From the NCBI GenBank assembly GCA_016124645.1, contig WGNE01000024.1, positions 17,745 through 81,744 of the forward strand: a stretch of DNA of 64,000 nucleotides, read 5' to 3'. The position numbers and the translations under genes are program-made. The notes beneath the pieces are model-generated. The model was not told the origin of the DNA. It made no database searches and was given only the letters and a program-made list of their open reading frames with translations. This DNA is from Alphaproteobacteria bacterium (GTDB taxonomy: Bacteria; Pseudomonadota; Alphaproteobacteria; Micavibrionales; UBA2020). Position 1 is the stretch's first letter, and each line of letters starts with the position of its first letter. This document shows positions 48,703 through 58,215 of the stretch, one piece after another.

Positions 48703-49506
48703 TTAAGGCTGCGGTTGCGCTTTATGCTGCGGCTTGTGCTTCTGCCCCAGCGCCTTGCCGATGAAATCGGCCCCGTCGGCGAGCGCGGCGGCGTCGAGCA
48801 TGTGGCCTTGCCCCTCATAGATTTTGTCTTCCATCGGCACACGCTTTTTCTTCAGCCGCTCGACGCTGCGTTCGTGGCGCAGGCTGAAACGGTCGGCAAG
48901 ATTGTTGAATATCCGTTTCAGCGGCTTTTTCGCGCGGGCGGGCGGGCCGTCGTTGAAAATCTCGTCCCATTCGCCCATTTGCAACAAGACCTTGGTCGAT
49001 TTGTTTCGCGCTTTGGTGAAGGGCGGCACCGTGCCCCCGCGCGAGACGACGGCGGCCACGGGCTTGCGGGGCGAAAGCCCCGCCTGCAGCGCGACGATGG
49101 CGCCCATGGAATTGCCGACATAGGCGAGGCGGTCTTCCTTCAGCCCCAGTTCCTCCAGCCGCGCATGGGCGAAATTCTCCACCTTTTTCACCACCGGCAC
49201 GCGGTTGAAAACGTGGGAGAGCCATGTCTTCACCTGCGGCATGACCGGCCCGCCGTAGGGGAACCATGAATAACCCTTCTGGCCGGGCGGCAGGTCGGGG
49301 TGCTTGATCTCGATGGGCGCCTGCAGCGCGATGACCGCCGCGCCGGGGATTTTCTCCTGTATCACGCGTGCGCCGCTCTCGAAATTCTCCGCATTGTCGC
49401 CGATGCCGTGCATGTAGATGACGAGGCTGTCCGGCTTTTCCGTTTTCGCGGGGAAAAGCGCGTAATCGAAGCCGTCTTTGGTGTTCCAGTTCGCGGGGCG
49501 GGTCAT
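48703..49506 (-). CDS. alpha/beta hydrolase (phospholipase/carboxylesterase family)
   Basis: 'LVIYMHGIGDNAENF', 'LAYVGNSMGAIVALQAGLS', 'GQGHML'. Confidence 0.82.
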   Translation of the reverse strand: MTRPANWNTKDGFDYALFPAKTEKPDSLVIYMHGIGDNAENFESGARVIQEKIPGAAVIALQAPIEIKHPDLPPGQKGYSWFPYGGPVMPQVKTWLSHVFNRVPVVKKVENFAHARLEELGLKEDRLAYVGNSMGAIVALQAGLSPRKPVAAVVSRGGTVPPFTKARNKSTKVLLQMGEWDEIFNDGPPARAKKPLKRIFNNLADRFSLRHERSVERLKKKRVPMEDKIYEGQGHMLDAAALADGADFIGKALGQKHKPQHKAQPQP

Positions 49507-49780
49507 GGCTGTCCTTTCGGTATCTGAATGCGCCGCATGTTAGGTCAGGGGCTGCGCCAATGTCAATATGTAAATCATTGGCGTTTATGAGAAGAATTTC
49601 ATGACTGATAATTCACAACGGAAAGAATCCGCAAGCGGTTGAAATCCATACCCGCATGGCGTCGGTCTTCATCCGCGTCCGGCTGCCCGTCCATTCGGTG
49701 CTAGACCCGATTCGCAAAAAGCCTTATACTTGAAAACATTGGGGTTTGGGGAAACTTCCCAAAAAATACAGAGAGCGGAA

Positions 49781-51100
49781 ATGTTCGATTTGAAACTTAT
49801 TCGGGATAATCCCGACTTTTTTGATTCCGGCTGGAAGCGCCGCGGCTTGCCGCCGCAGACGGCGCAGATTCTGGCAATGGACGAGACGCGACGCACGGTC
49901 ATGACGGCATTGCAGGAACTGCTGGCCAAGCGCAACGAGGCGTCCAAGCAGATCGGCGTCCTGAAAGGCAAGCTGAAGGGCGGCACCAACGACGAGGTCG
50001 AGGCGCTGATGGCCGAGGTCGCGGGGTATAAAGACAAGCTCGCCGCGCTCGAGGAAGACGAGAAAAAGCATTCCGCCGCGCTGAACGATTTTTTGAGCAC
50101 CCTGCCGAATATTCCGCATGAAACCGTGCCGGACGGCGGGGGAGAGAAGGACAACGTCGAGGTCCGCCGCATCGGCCAGCCCAAGGGCATGAACAACCCG
50201 AAAGACCACGTCGATATCGGCGCGGCGCTGGGCGGCATGGATTTCGAGACGGCGGCGAAAATGTCGGGCGCGCGCTTCGTGCTGCTGCGCTCGGGCATCG
50301 CGCGGCTGGAGCGGGCCATCGCCCAGTTCATGCTGGACACGCATACCGGAGAGCACGGCTATACCGAAATGTCCGTCCCCCTGCTGGTGCGCGACGAGGC
50401 GCTTTACGGCACGGGGCAATTGCCCAAGTTCGCGGACGATCTTTTCAAGACCGGCAACGGGCTGTGGATGATCCCGACGTCGGAGGTTTCCCTTACCAAT
50501 ACCGTGCTGGGCGACATCCTCGAGGCGGACGAGCTGCCGCTGCGCCTCACCGCGCTCACGCCCTGCTTCCGTTCCGAAGCGGGGGCGGCGGGCAAGGACA
50601 CGCGCGGCATGATCCGCCAGCACCAGTTCTACAAGGTCGAGATGGTCAGCATCACCGAGGAAGACAAGTCGATGGACGAGCTGGACCGCATGGTCGGCTG
50701 CGCGGAGAATATCCTGAAAAAGCTGGACCTGCCGTTCCGTACCGTCACGCTGTGCACCGGCGACATGGGCTTTTCGGCGCAGAAGACCTTCGACATCGAG
50801 GTGTTTTTGCCCGGCCAGAACGCCTACCGCGAAATCTCCAGCTGTTCCAACTGCGGCGATTTCCAGGCGCGGCGCATGATGGCGCGTTATAAAAAGGCCG
50901 GGGAGAAAGCGACGCGCTTCGTCCACACGCTCAACGGCTCGGGCGTGGCGGTGGGACGGTGCCTGATCGCCGTGCTGGAAAACTACCAGCAGGCCGACGG
51001 CAGCGTCGTCATCCCCGACGCGCTGAAACCCTACATGGGCGGCGTCGAAAAGCTGGAACCCGTGGGCGAAAGAAAGAGCGGCAAGGTGGCCAATGCTTGA
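49781..51100 (+). CDS. serS: seryl-tRNA synthetase
   Basis: '[22 protein letters not shown]', '[15 protein letters not shown]', '[28 protein letters not shown]', '[19 protein letters not shown]'. Confidence 0.97.
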   Translation: MFDLKLIRDNPDFFDSGWKRRGLPPQTAQILAMDETRRTVMTALQELLAKRNEASKQIGVLKGKLKGGTNDEVEALMAEVAGYKDKLAALEEDEKKHSAALNDFLSTLPNIPHETVPDGGGEKDNVEVRRIGQPKGMNNPKDHVDIGAALGGMDFETAAKMSGARFVLLRSGIARLERAIAQFMLDTHTGEHGYTEMSVPLLVRDEALYGTGQLPKFADDLFKTGNGLWMIPTSEVSLTNTVLGDILEADELPLRLTALTPCFRSEAGAAGKDTRGMIRQHQFYKVEMVSITEEDKSMDELDRMVGCAENILKKLDLPFRTVTLCTGDMGFSAQKTFDIEVFLPGQNAYREISSCSNCGDFQARRMMARYKKAGEKATRFVHTLNGSGVAVGRCLIAVLENYQQADGSVVIPDALKPYMGGVEKLEPVGERKSGKVANA

Positions 51101-51881
51101 GTTCCCGAAAGACATCACCAAGGCGCGCATCCTCATCTCGAACGACGACAGCCTGCACGCCGAGGGCATCAAGGTGCTGGAGGAAATCCTGCGCGAAATC
51201 ACGCCCAATATCTGGGTCGTGGCGCCGGAAAACCAGCAGTCGGCCGCGGGCCACTCGCTCACCATCTATTCGCCGCTGCGGCTGAAGAAATACGACGAGA
51301 ACCATTATTCCGTCTATGGCACGCCGACCGATTCCGTGCTGGTGGGCGTGAAGCAGGTGATGCGCGACTTCAAGCCGGACCTCGTTCTTTCCGGCATCAA
51401 CCACGGCCAGAACACGGCGGACGACGTGACCTATTCTGGCACCATCGCCGCCGCGATCGAGGCGACCTTGATGCAGATTCCCGCCATCGCCTGCAGCCAG
51501 GACTTCGACGAGGACGGCGGCCAGCCCGAATGGGACATCGCCCGCAAGCTGCTGCCGAAAATCCTGACGTCCTTTCAGGGCAAGTCGTGGGAGACCAACG
51601 TGCTGATGAGCGTCAACTTCCCGCGCCCGAAAAACGGCGTGGAGCCCGAAATCCGCGTCGTGCCGCAGGGGCATTACAGCATGGAAGACCAGCCGATGAT
51701 CGACTGCGTCAACCCGCGCGGCAAGCCCTATTACTGGGTCGGCCCGCCGCCCAAGCGCGACGAGCAGGACCCGACGCGCGACATGGGCGCGCTGAAGGCG
51801 GGGCATGCGACCATCACGCCGCTTTCGCTCAACCTCACGCATCACCCGACGCTCAAGCAACTGGAAGGGATATTCAAGTGA
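51093..51881 (+). CDS. surE: 5'-nucleotidase SurE
   Basis: '[21 protein letters not shown]', '[17 protein letters not shown]', '[25 protein letters not shown]'. Confidence 0.96.
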   Translation: MLEFPKDITKARILISNDDSLHAEGIKVLEEILREITPNIWVVAPENQQSAAGHSLTIYSPLRLKKYDENHYSVYGTPTDSVLVGVKQVMRDFKPDLVLSGINHGQNTADDVTYSGTIAAAIEATLMQIPAIACSQDFDEDGGQPEWDIARKLLPKILTSFQGKSWETNVLMSVNFPRPKNGVEPEIRVVPQGHYSMEDQPMIDCVNPRGKPYYWVGPPPKRDEQDPTRDMGALKAGHATITPLSLNLTHHPTLKQLEGIFK

Positions 51882-52672
51882 CTGTTCTCGCGCGCAAGAT
51901 CCGGCTCATCATGAAGCTGCGCAAGGCGGGCATCACCGATGCCTCGGTGCTTGGCGCCATCGAGCGCGTGCCGCGCGAGGCCTTCATTCCCCCCATGTTC
52001 CACGATCAGGCCTATGAAGACACCGCGCTGCCCATCGGCCGCGGCCAGCCCATCAGCCAGCCGCTCGTCGTGGCCAGCATGACGCAAGAGCTGCGCGTGA
52101 ACGACCGCCACAAGGTGCTGGAGATCGGCACCGGCTCGGGCTATCAGGCCAGCATCCTCGCCAAGCTGTGCCGCCGCGTTTACAGCATCGAGCGCCACCG
52201 CCCGCTGCTGGCGACGGCGGAGCAAAGGTTCAACGAGCTGCGCATCCGCAACATCACCTGCAAGGCGGCGGACGGCATGAAGGGCTGGATCGAGCAGGCG
52301 CCCTTCGACCGCATCATCGTCACGGCGGCGGCGGGGGACGAGCCGCCGCCCGATTTGCTGGACCAGATGTCCGTCGGCGGCATCATGATCATCCCGATGG
52401 GGCGCGACAAGGCGAGCCAGTTCATCTACCGCATCACCCGCGGGGAGACGGAATACACCTATGAACGGCTGATGCCCGTGCGCTTCGTGCCGCTGCTGCC
52501 GAACATCGCCCGCAACGGACCGGACCGGCAGGAGCAGGGGAGCCACGGCCAGGGCGCCTATGCGCAGGAAACCTATGAAGAGGAGGCCTACGCCCTGCCG
52601 GAACATGTGCCTTCCGACGAGGAAGATGATTTTTTTAGCGGCGCGCAACGCTTCGCCCTGCAGCCGGCCTGA
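51878..52672 (+). CDS. pcm: protein-L-isoaspartate O-methyltransferase
   Basis: GTG start overlapping surE stop; 'VPREAFIPPMFHDQAYEDTALPIGRGQPISQPLVVASMTQEL', 'VLEIGTGSGYQASILAKL'. Confidence 0.94.
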   Translation: MTVLARKIRLIMKLRKAGITDASVLGAIERVPREAFIPPMFHDQAYEDTALPIGRGQPISQPLVVASMTQELRVNDRHKVLEIGTGSGYQASILAKLCRRVYSIERHRPLLATAEQRFNELRIRNITCKAADGMKGWIEQAPFDRIIVTAAAGDEPPPDLLDQMSVGGIMIIPMGRDKASQFIYRITRGETEYTYERLMPVRFVPLLPNIARNGPDRQEQGSHGQGAYAQETYEEEAYALPEHVPSDEEDDFFSGAQRFALQPA

Positions 52673-52735
52673 CGCCGGACAAAGGGGAGGACGCCTGCGC
52701 CGCGCCGCGACGACAAAAAGGGGGAGAGCGACATC

Positions 52736-53722
52736 GTGAAAAGCCATGCCCTGTTCGTTTCGACGGCCGCGCTCGCCGTTCTTTGCGCCTTCGCGTCGCT
52801 GGCGGGCACGCCCGCCCATGCCGACCCGGCGCCGGTCCTCAACCTCGGCACCCATATCCAGTCCCGAAACGGCGTCGCCACCGTGCTGCGGGGCGATACG
52901 CTCTGGCGCATTTCCCAGCGCTACGATGTGCCGCTGGAGGATATCGCCGCCGCCAATCACCTGAAGCCGCCCTATACGCTGTCGCCGGGCCAGCGCCTCG
53001 CCCTGCCCGCGCCGCGCCTGCATACGGTGGGCGGGCATGACACGCTTTACCATCTCTCGCAGATGTACGGCGTGCCGGTGGAGCATCTGGCCGCCGCCAA
53101 TCATTTAAGAGCGCCCTATACGCTGCACCCGGGCGAGCGGCTGCGCATCCCCTCCGGTCATGCGAAAGCGCAGCCGGTGCGCGTGGCTTCGGCGACGCCG
53201 CAGCGCAAGTATTCGAAAGTGCTGGGCACCTTGCGGGTGCATAGGGAGACGGCGCGGACGGAGGAGAAAAAGCCAGTCAAGACCGCCTCCCTCATCGCGC
53301 CCGTGCGCCGCGCGCCGGAGCCGGTGACGACGGTTTCAGGCTCGCACCGCGCGGGCTTCATCTGGCCGGTGCACGGCAAGGTGATTTCATCCTACGGCGC
53401 GAAGTCCGGCGGGCTTTACAACGACGGCATCAATATCGCCGCCCCGCGCCGCGCACCGGTGGCGGCCGCGGCGGACGGGGTCGTCGTCTATGTCGGCGAC
53501 CGGCTGAAGAGCTACGGCAACCTCGTGCTGATACGTCACCCGGGCGGCATGGTCACGACCTATGCGCATCTCAGCACCGTCACGGTGCGGGCGGGACAAT
53601 CCGTGCGGCGCGGGCAGGTCATCGGATCGGTCGGCTCCACGGGCTCGGTCTCGAGCGCGCAGCTTCATTTCGAGGTGCGCAACGGCACACGGACGATGGA
53701 CCCGAGAAAATATCTCGGGTAG
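52736..53722 (+). CDS. LysM-domain M23 family peptidase (NlpD/EnvC-like)
   Basis: Two LysM motifs; 'GVVVYVGDRLKSYGNLVLIRHPGGMVTTYAHLS...GSTGSVSSAQLHFEVRNGTRTMDP'. Confidence 0.94.
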   Translation: MKSHALFVSTAALAVLCAFASLAGTPAHADPAPVLNLGTHIQSRNGVATVLRGDTLWRISQRYDVPLEDIAAANHLKPPYTLSPGQRLALPAPRLHTVGGHDTLYHLSQMYGVPVEHLAAANHLRAPYTLHPGERLRIPSGHAKAQPVRVASATPQRKYSKVLGTLRVHRETARTEEKKPVKTASLIAPVRRAPEPVTTVSGSHRAGFIWPVHGKVISSYGAKSGGLYNDGINIAAPRRAPVAAAADGVVVYVGDRLKSYGNLVLIRHPGGMVTTYAHLSTVTVRAGQSVRRGQVIGSVGSTGSVSSAQLHFEVRNGTRTMDPRKYLG

Positions 53723-53749
53723 GCGCTTTCGCGGTTCAAAGAATGAAAA

Positions 53750-54361
53750 TCAGTTCGGGGACGGGGGCTGTTGCGGCGGCGCGACGGGGGTGTCCAGATT
53801 GCGACTGTGCTCGAACTGCCCGTTTTTCAGGTCCCACTGCGCAAGGCCGGCAGGACCGGTCAGGACGAGGGACACCTTCCCGTGATTGGTCACGACATTG
53901 ATCGGCTCGAAGGTGAGGACGTTCAGCGCGCTTTTGAAACCGTGTCCATCGTTGACGTATCCGGTCACGCTGCAGCCATGCGACGTGCAAAACATGGGGC
54001 CGGAGAGGTTGAGAAAGACAAAGTCGCTGTTCGACGCCTTGTCGTGGAAGGTCGCGATCGAGGTCGTCGTTTTCGTCGTTTCGCCGAGGTCATCATGCTC
54101 CACCTCGGCAATATCATCCTTGAGGAACGGGTATTTCTTGACGAGGTCCTTGTGGCTCTTGATCTCCGTAAAGCTCAGCGTATGCGACTTTTCTTGCATG
54201 GACTGTTCGGCGGAGGCGGGCGTGTAGTTGCCGGCAGTCGCCATCTGCGCCGTTGCAACCGGGGTCATGTCAACGGGGGAAGATGCCTGAACGCTAATCG
54301 CAGGTACGGCAACGCCCATGGCGAGCAGCACAATCAGTGTGGCTTTTCTGGCGGCTTTCAT
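53750..54361 (-). CDS. secreted hypothetical protein
   Basis: Signal peptide MKAARKATLIVLLAMGVAVPAISVQA; intact ORF. Confidence 0.65.
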   Translation of the reverse strand: MKAARKATLIVLLAMGVAVPAISVQASSPVDMTPVATAQMATAGNYTPASAEQSMQEKSHTLSFTEIKSHKDLVKKYPFLKDDIAEVEHDDLGETTKTTTSIATFHDKASNSDFVFLNLSGPMFCTSHGCSVTGYVNDGHGFKSALNVLTFEPINVVTNHGKVSLVLTGPAGLAQWDLKNGQFEHSRNLDTPVAPPQQPPSPN

Positions 54362-54463
54362 GAAATCCTTCTTCAACGTTTTGTCTTCCCTGTATCTCAT
54401 TATATATCACACCCGCAAAGTCGAAACCGCAAGAAATCTGCATATGATCATGTTACACCATAT

Positions 54464-54498
54464 ACGGTTTATTTTCCATTATTGAAAATAAATTCCGT
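54464..54498. repeat. AT-rich stem-loop between two minus-strand genes
   Basis: ACGG-TTTATTTTC-cattatt-GAAAATAAA-tt-CCGT. Confidence 0.6.
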
Positions 54499-54522
54499 GC
54501 TTTTTCAATCCGTTGCCGGTCA

Positions 54523-57500
54523 TTACCGCACCGGCGTTTCGCCTTGATGGTTTCCTCTTGTCTTGTCGTACTCCATGGCGGCTTTGGCGGCCAGCAGGGT
54601 GCTGATCTGTTCCTGCAGCTGGTAGATGTCTTGCAGCTGCAGACTGATGTAGGACTTCACAGCCGACTGTTCCTGCTTGATCTGGCCCAGGTTTCCGCCC
54701 ATGCGGGCATAGTAATCCGGGTCGAAGAAGCGTTCCTTGGTCAGGGCCAGCATGATCTCGTTGTAGCTGGGATCCTGCTGCTTGCAGCCCGCATGGTTCT
54801 TGCAAGAGATCTCGGAGTCGGGCACGCCTGCGCGGTGGCGAATGTCGTAAATCGCCTCGTCAACCGGCTTGGGCGGCGGCGGGTTGCCGGTTCCCGTGCC
54901 GGTCTGCGATCCGACTTGTCCGGGCTGCGGCCCGCAAGTGGGACCTGCGAAGGGCATGTCGAAACCGGCGAATTTGTCCATATACATGCCGCCGGTCGTG
55001 CCGTTGGCGTCGCCTGCGGTCTTGCAGGTCGTCAGCCATTGGTGGCAACCGCCCGCGCCCAGCAGGTGGGAACATGCGATGATGCCGGAGGGCGTGACCC
55101 AGTGGCCGCATTGCGTGGTGCAGGCATAGGTCCATGAGCCTTTGATGACGGCCTGGTTATGCAGAAGGCTGATCCAGGGCTTTTCCAGGCCTTTCTGGAC
55201 AGCGGCGTTGTTTTGGAAATCCGCGATGCTGGTCATGCCGGAGCAGGGGCCAATCCAGTGCGAGGCGCCGGTCTTCCAGTATTGGATCGACAGGTAGGTC
55301 GGACCGCTGTAGCAGCCAAGGTTGACGAGGGCTTCCGTACCCCACTGGAAGTAACCCGTGTAGTACTGGGTGTTCTGGCAGGTTGCGCCGGGGGACGAGC
55401 CATATTTGCAGTTCCCGCCCGATTCCTGCTGTTCCAGCCTGGCGATGAAATCGTCTTCCGTGCCGGAGCTGCCCGCGGCCGGCGGGGCCGGGGCCGGGGG
55501 CGGCGGCGGCGGAGTCGTCGGCGGCAGCGGCGCGGTGCCGCCCGCCGTTTTCGGCAGCGGGATGGAGGCGCGGCGCGAGATGATGCCGGCGACCACGCTG
55601 GCGGCGACGTTGCGCAGGGCCTCGATATGCTGGCGCTGCAGGATTTGTTGGCGGCCGGCCGAGGTATCGACGACTTCCGGGCGGATTTGCGGCAGCATCT
55701 TCGGCGCGACGACATAGGTCAGGAAGGCGTGCGCCGCGGCGTATTGGTCCGGTTTGGACAGGTCGATGGAATCCTGCAGGATGAAGTTTTCCGCCTCGAT
55801 GTCGGCGTTGACCAGACTGCCGTCGGTGCCCGGGGTCGGGCAGGCGTTGTTGCCGGCGTTCACGTCCTTGTTGTTGAAGTATTTGCAATAGGTGTCGAAC
55901 TGGTTCTTGGTGTCCTCGTTGGCGTTCTTCGGTTTCGGCCCGGGGGCCGCCGTGTCGCCGGTCGTGCGATGGTGCGTATCGCTGACGAGACCGCCCGTCA
56001 GCGCCGTGCCGGTGTAGTCGAGGTTGGTCAGCGGCGCGCTGTAGGTGCCCTCGACGCAGACGCGTTCGTTCGGCTCGAGGTTGCGCTTGTCATCCGCCTC
56101 GAACTTCTGCACGTCGGTCGAGGTCTTGGTGATGTTGTGGCTGTCCATGGTCGAGCCCTGCTGGCGCGACTGGTCCACGAGGCTGGCGTTGAGCTGGGCC
56201 GTCATGTTCTTCAGCGCGGGTTCGAACTGGTCGGTCCACCACTTGTCGAGGTGGTCGGCGAACTGCTTGCCGCCTTCCTTCCAGAAGTCCGAGTTGCCGG
56301 TGAGGTTCAGGTTGTCCTCGGTCAGCTTGCAGGGGTTCACGCCGAAGCTGCCGGTGAGTTTCGCGCCCGAGTTGTTGCACTTGTTGGTGGGCGGCTTGGA
56401 GGAGCCGCCGCCGCTCAGGGGCGTGCCGCCCGGACCGGTGCCCGTCGCGGTGCCGGTGGTGCCCGGCGGGGGAATGCTGACGGAGCCGTCGCCGTTGGGC
56501 GTGCTGTCCACGACGTCGGGGATGCCGTCGCCGTCGGTGTCCGGGTTCACGGTGGTGCCGCTGCAGCCGGGCAGGGTGTTGGTCGGGTCATAGGGGCAGA
56601 GGTCCGAAGCGTTGTCGATGCCGTCGCCGTCGATGTCGGGGTCGATGCTGTCGGGGATGCCGTCGCCGTCGGTATCCTGAATGCCGCCCGGGTTGGCGGG
56701 CACGGCGGTCACGAAGTCAAGACCGTTGCCGACGAAGGGCGGCGGCGAGCTGGCCGCGTTCGTCGTCAGGATGTTGGAGATGATGACGTTGATGTCGTTG
56801 TTGCTGGTCGTATCGCCGCCAAGACCCGCCTGGAACAGGGCGATCGTCGCGGCCACGTTGCCGCCGCCGCCGAGGCTGGTGTTGTAGTTCGCCTGCATCT
56901 GGTATCCGCAGCCGGGCGGGTTGTTGAAGGTCAGGGTCGTGCCCGAAACGCTGTAGTTCGCGATCATCACGTTGGTGCCGCTGGCGGGCAGGCCGGTGGA
57001 GAAGGTCACGGTGCTGCCGGCGATGGTGTAGTTCGCGGGCGGCTGGACGACGCCGTTCACCAGCACGGTGGGCTTGGCGGGGCCAAGCGGGAAGGTGACG
57101 GTATAGTTCGCGCCGCCGGTGCCGCTATAGGTGTTGTACTCGGTGACGTTGTCGCTGAGCGAGATGATGTCCGTTCCCGTGGGGACGGTCGTCAGGGTGA
57201 TGGTGTTGCCGGTGATGGTATAATCGGCCGGGCTCGAAATGGCCACGCCGTTCATCATCACGCAGGCAAGCGGGCTGGGGGCAGAGTGGATCGCTTGGGG
57301 ATCGCTGATCCCGTCGCCGGCGAAGCTGTCGCTGGCGGTCATCGTCACGCGCGTCGTGTCGGCGTTGACGGGCGTGCCGGTGAGGGTATAGGAACTGGTG
57401 CCCGAAGGGCAGGTGCCGAGGGCGCCGGTCGAGAATGTGTCGTTGTTCGCGGAACCCGTCGTCGAGCCCACGTAGTCCGTCAGGGCGTCGAGGAAAGTCG

Positions 57501-58146
57501 TGTGGTTGACCGCGCCGTAACCCGGAACGAGGTTATAGAGGACGGTGTCCAGCGTCTTGATCGCGCCCGGCTTGCCCTGCAGCGCGTTGATGATGGTCAC
57601 ATAGGAGTTCGCGGCCTGGCCGGCGATGATGGTATTGACCAGCTGGTCGTAATTGTTGGTGAAGCGCGTCAGGAAGTAGCCGCTGTAGGAGCCTGAAAAA
57701 TCCGAGCAGCTCCAGAACGACAAATTATAGAAGAAACTGCCGCCGACGGCGTTTTGCAGCGTTTCAGTGGCCGTGGGGTCGAGGGCGATGGCGTTCTGGA
57801 TGATCGTTTTCGCGTTGGCCACGCCGCCCAGCGCGCTTTCGATGTTCGTCAGGAACCAGTTGATGGGCGTCGGCGCGGCGCCGCCGCAATAGCCGATCGT
57901 CCAGGTCGGCGACCCGAGGTCGGTCGTCAGCGAGTTGATGGCGGCGGCGTTGCCGTTGATGGCATCGTAGAGAGTCTGGAGATTCGAGGCATAGGCGGCG
58001 CTTGCTTGTTTGGGCGCGAGCATGCAGCACACAATCAAAATGACGGACAAAGCTTTTGCAAGCCTTGTCGTCAAACCAAGCGATTTCAGATTGGGAGCGG
58101 TATCCCCCCTACAAACCCACTGATGCAGCATTGAGACCTCAGACAA
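54523..58146 (-). CDS. large secreted multidomain protein with TSP3-like Ca-binding repeats and lysozyme/transglycosylase-like segment
   Basis: Signal-like N-terminus; 'DTDGDGIPDSIDPDIDGDGIDNASDLCPYDPTN...PDTDGDGIPDVVDS'; 'DDFIARLEQQESGGNCKYGSSPGATCQN..YTGYFQWG'; C-terminal coiled region. Confidence 0.75.
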   Translation of the reverse strand: MSEVSMLHQWVCRGDTAPNLKSLGLTTRLAKALSVILIVCCMLAPKQASAAYASNLQTLYDAINGNAAAINSLTTDLGSPTWTIGYCGGAAPTPINWFLTNIESALGGVANAKTIIQNAIALDPTATETLQNAVGGSFFYNLSFWSCSDFSGSYSGYFLTRFTNNYDQLVNTIIAGQAANSYVTIINALQGKPGAIKTLDTVLYNLVPGYGAVNHTTFLDALTDYVGSTTGSANNDTFSTGALGTCPSGTSSYTLTGTPVNADTTRVTMTASDSFAGDGISDPQAIHSAPSPLACVMMNGVAISSPADYTITGNTITLTTVPTGTDIISLSDNVTEYNTYSGTGGANYTVTFPLGPAKPTVLVNGVVQPPANYTIAGSTVTFSTGLPASGTNVMIANYSVSGTTLTFNNPPGCGYQMQANYNTSLGGGGNVAATIALFQAGLGGDTTSNNDINVIISNILTTNAASSPPPFVGNGLDFVTAVPANPGGIQDTDGDGIPDSIDPDIDGDGIDNASDLCPYDPTNTLPGCSGTTVNPDTDGDGIPDVVDSTPNGDGSVSIPPPGTTGTATGTGPGGTPLSGGGSSKPPTNKCNNSGAKLTGSFGVNPCKLTEDNLNLTGNSDFWKEGGKQFADHLDKWWTDQFEPALKNMTAQLNASLVDQSRQQGSTMDSHNITKTSTDVQKFEADDKRNLEPNERVCVEGTYSAPLTNLDYTGTALTGGLVSDTHHRTTGDTAAPGPKPKNANEDTKNQFDTYCKYFNNKDVNAGNNACPTPGTDGSLVNADIEAENFILQDSIDLSKPDQYAAAHAFLTYVVAPKMLPQIRPEVVDTSAGRQQILQRQHIEALRNVAASVVAGIISRRASIPLPKTAGGTAPLPPTTPPPPPPAPAPPAAGSSGTEDDFIARLEQQESGGNCKYGSSPGATCQNTQYYTGYFQWGTEALVNLGCYSGPTYLSIQYWKTGASHWIGPCSGMTSIADFQNNAAVQKGLEKPWISLLHNQAVIKGSWTYACTTQCGHWVTPSGIIACSHLLGAGGCHQWLTTCKTAGDANGTTGGMYMDKFAGFDMPFAGPTCGPQPGQVGSQTGTGTGNPPPPKPVDEAIYDIRHRAGVPDSEISCKNHAGCKQQDPSYNEIMLALTKERFFDPDYYARMGGNLGQIKQEQSAVKSYISLQLQDIYQLQEQISTLLAAKAAMEYDKTRGNHQGETPVR

Positions 58147-58215
58147 CCTTAATATCTTATAATTCTATCACAGAGAGCATGTTTTTGGGAATTATTTAAA
58201 ATTTTAACTATCTGT

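Noticed and set aside
49739-49776. TTTGGGGAAACTTCCCAAA hairpin before serS as a T-box/riboswitch
   Set aside because: Too short, lacks T-box features and a terminator; T-boxes are not expected in this lineage.
55159-57696. 845-aa plus-strand ORF
   Set aside because: Antisense shadow of the 54523-58146 gene; low-complexity V/A/G/R/D composition, no signal or motif, arises from high GC at third positions.
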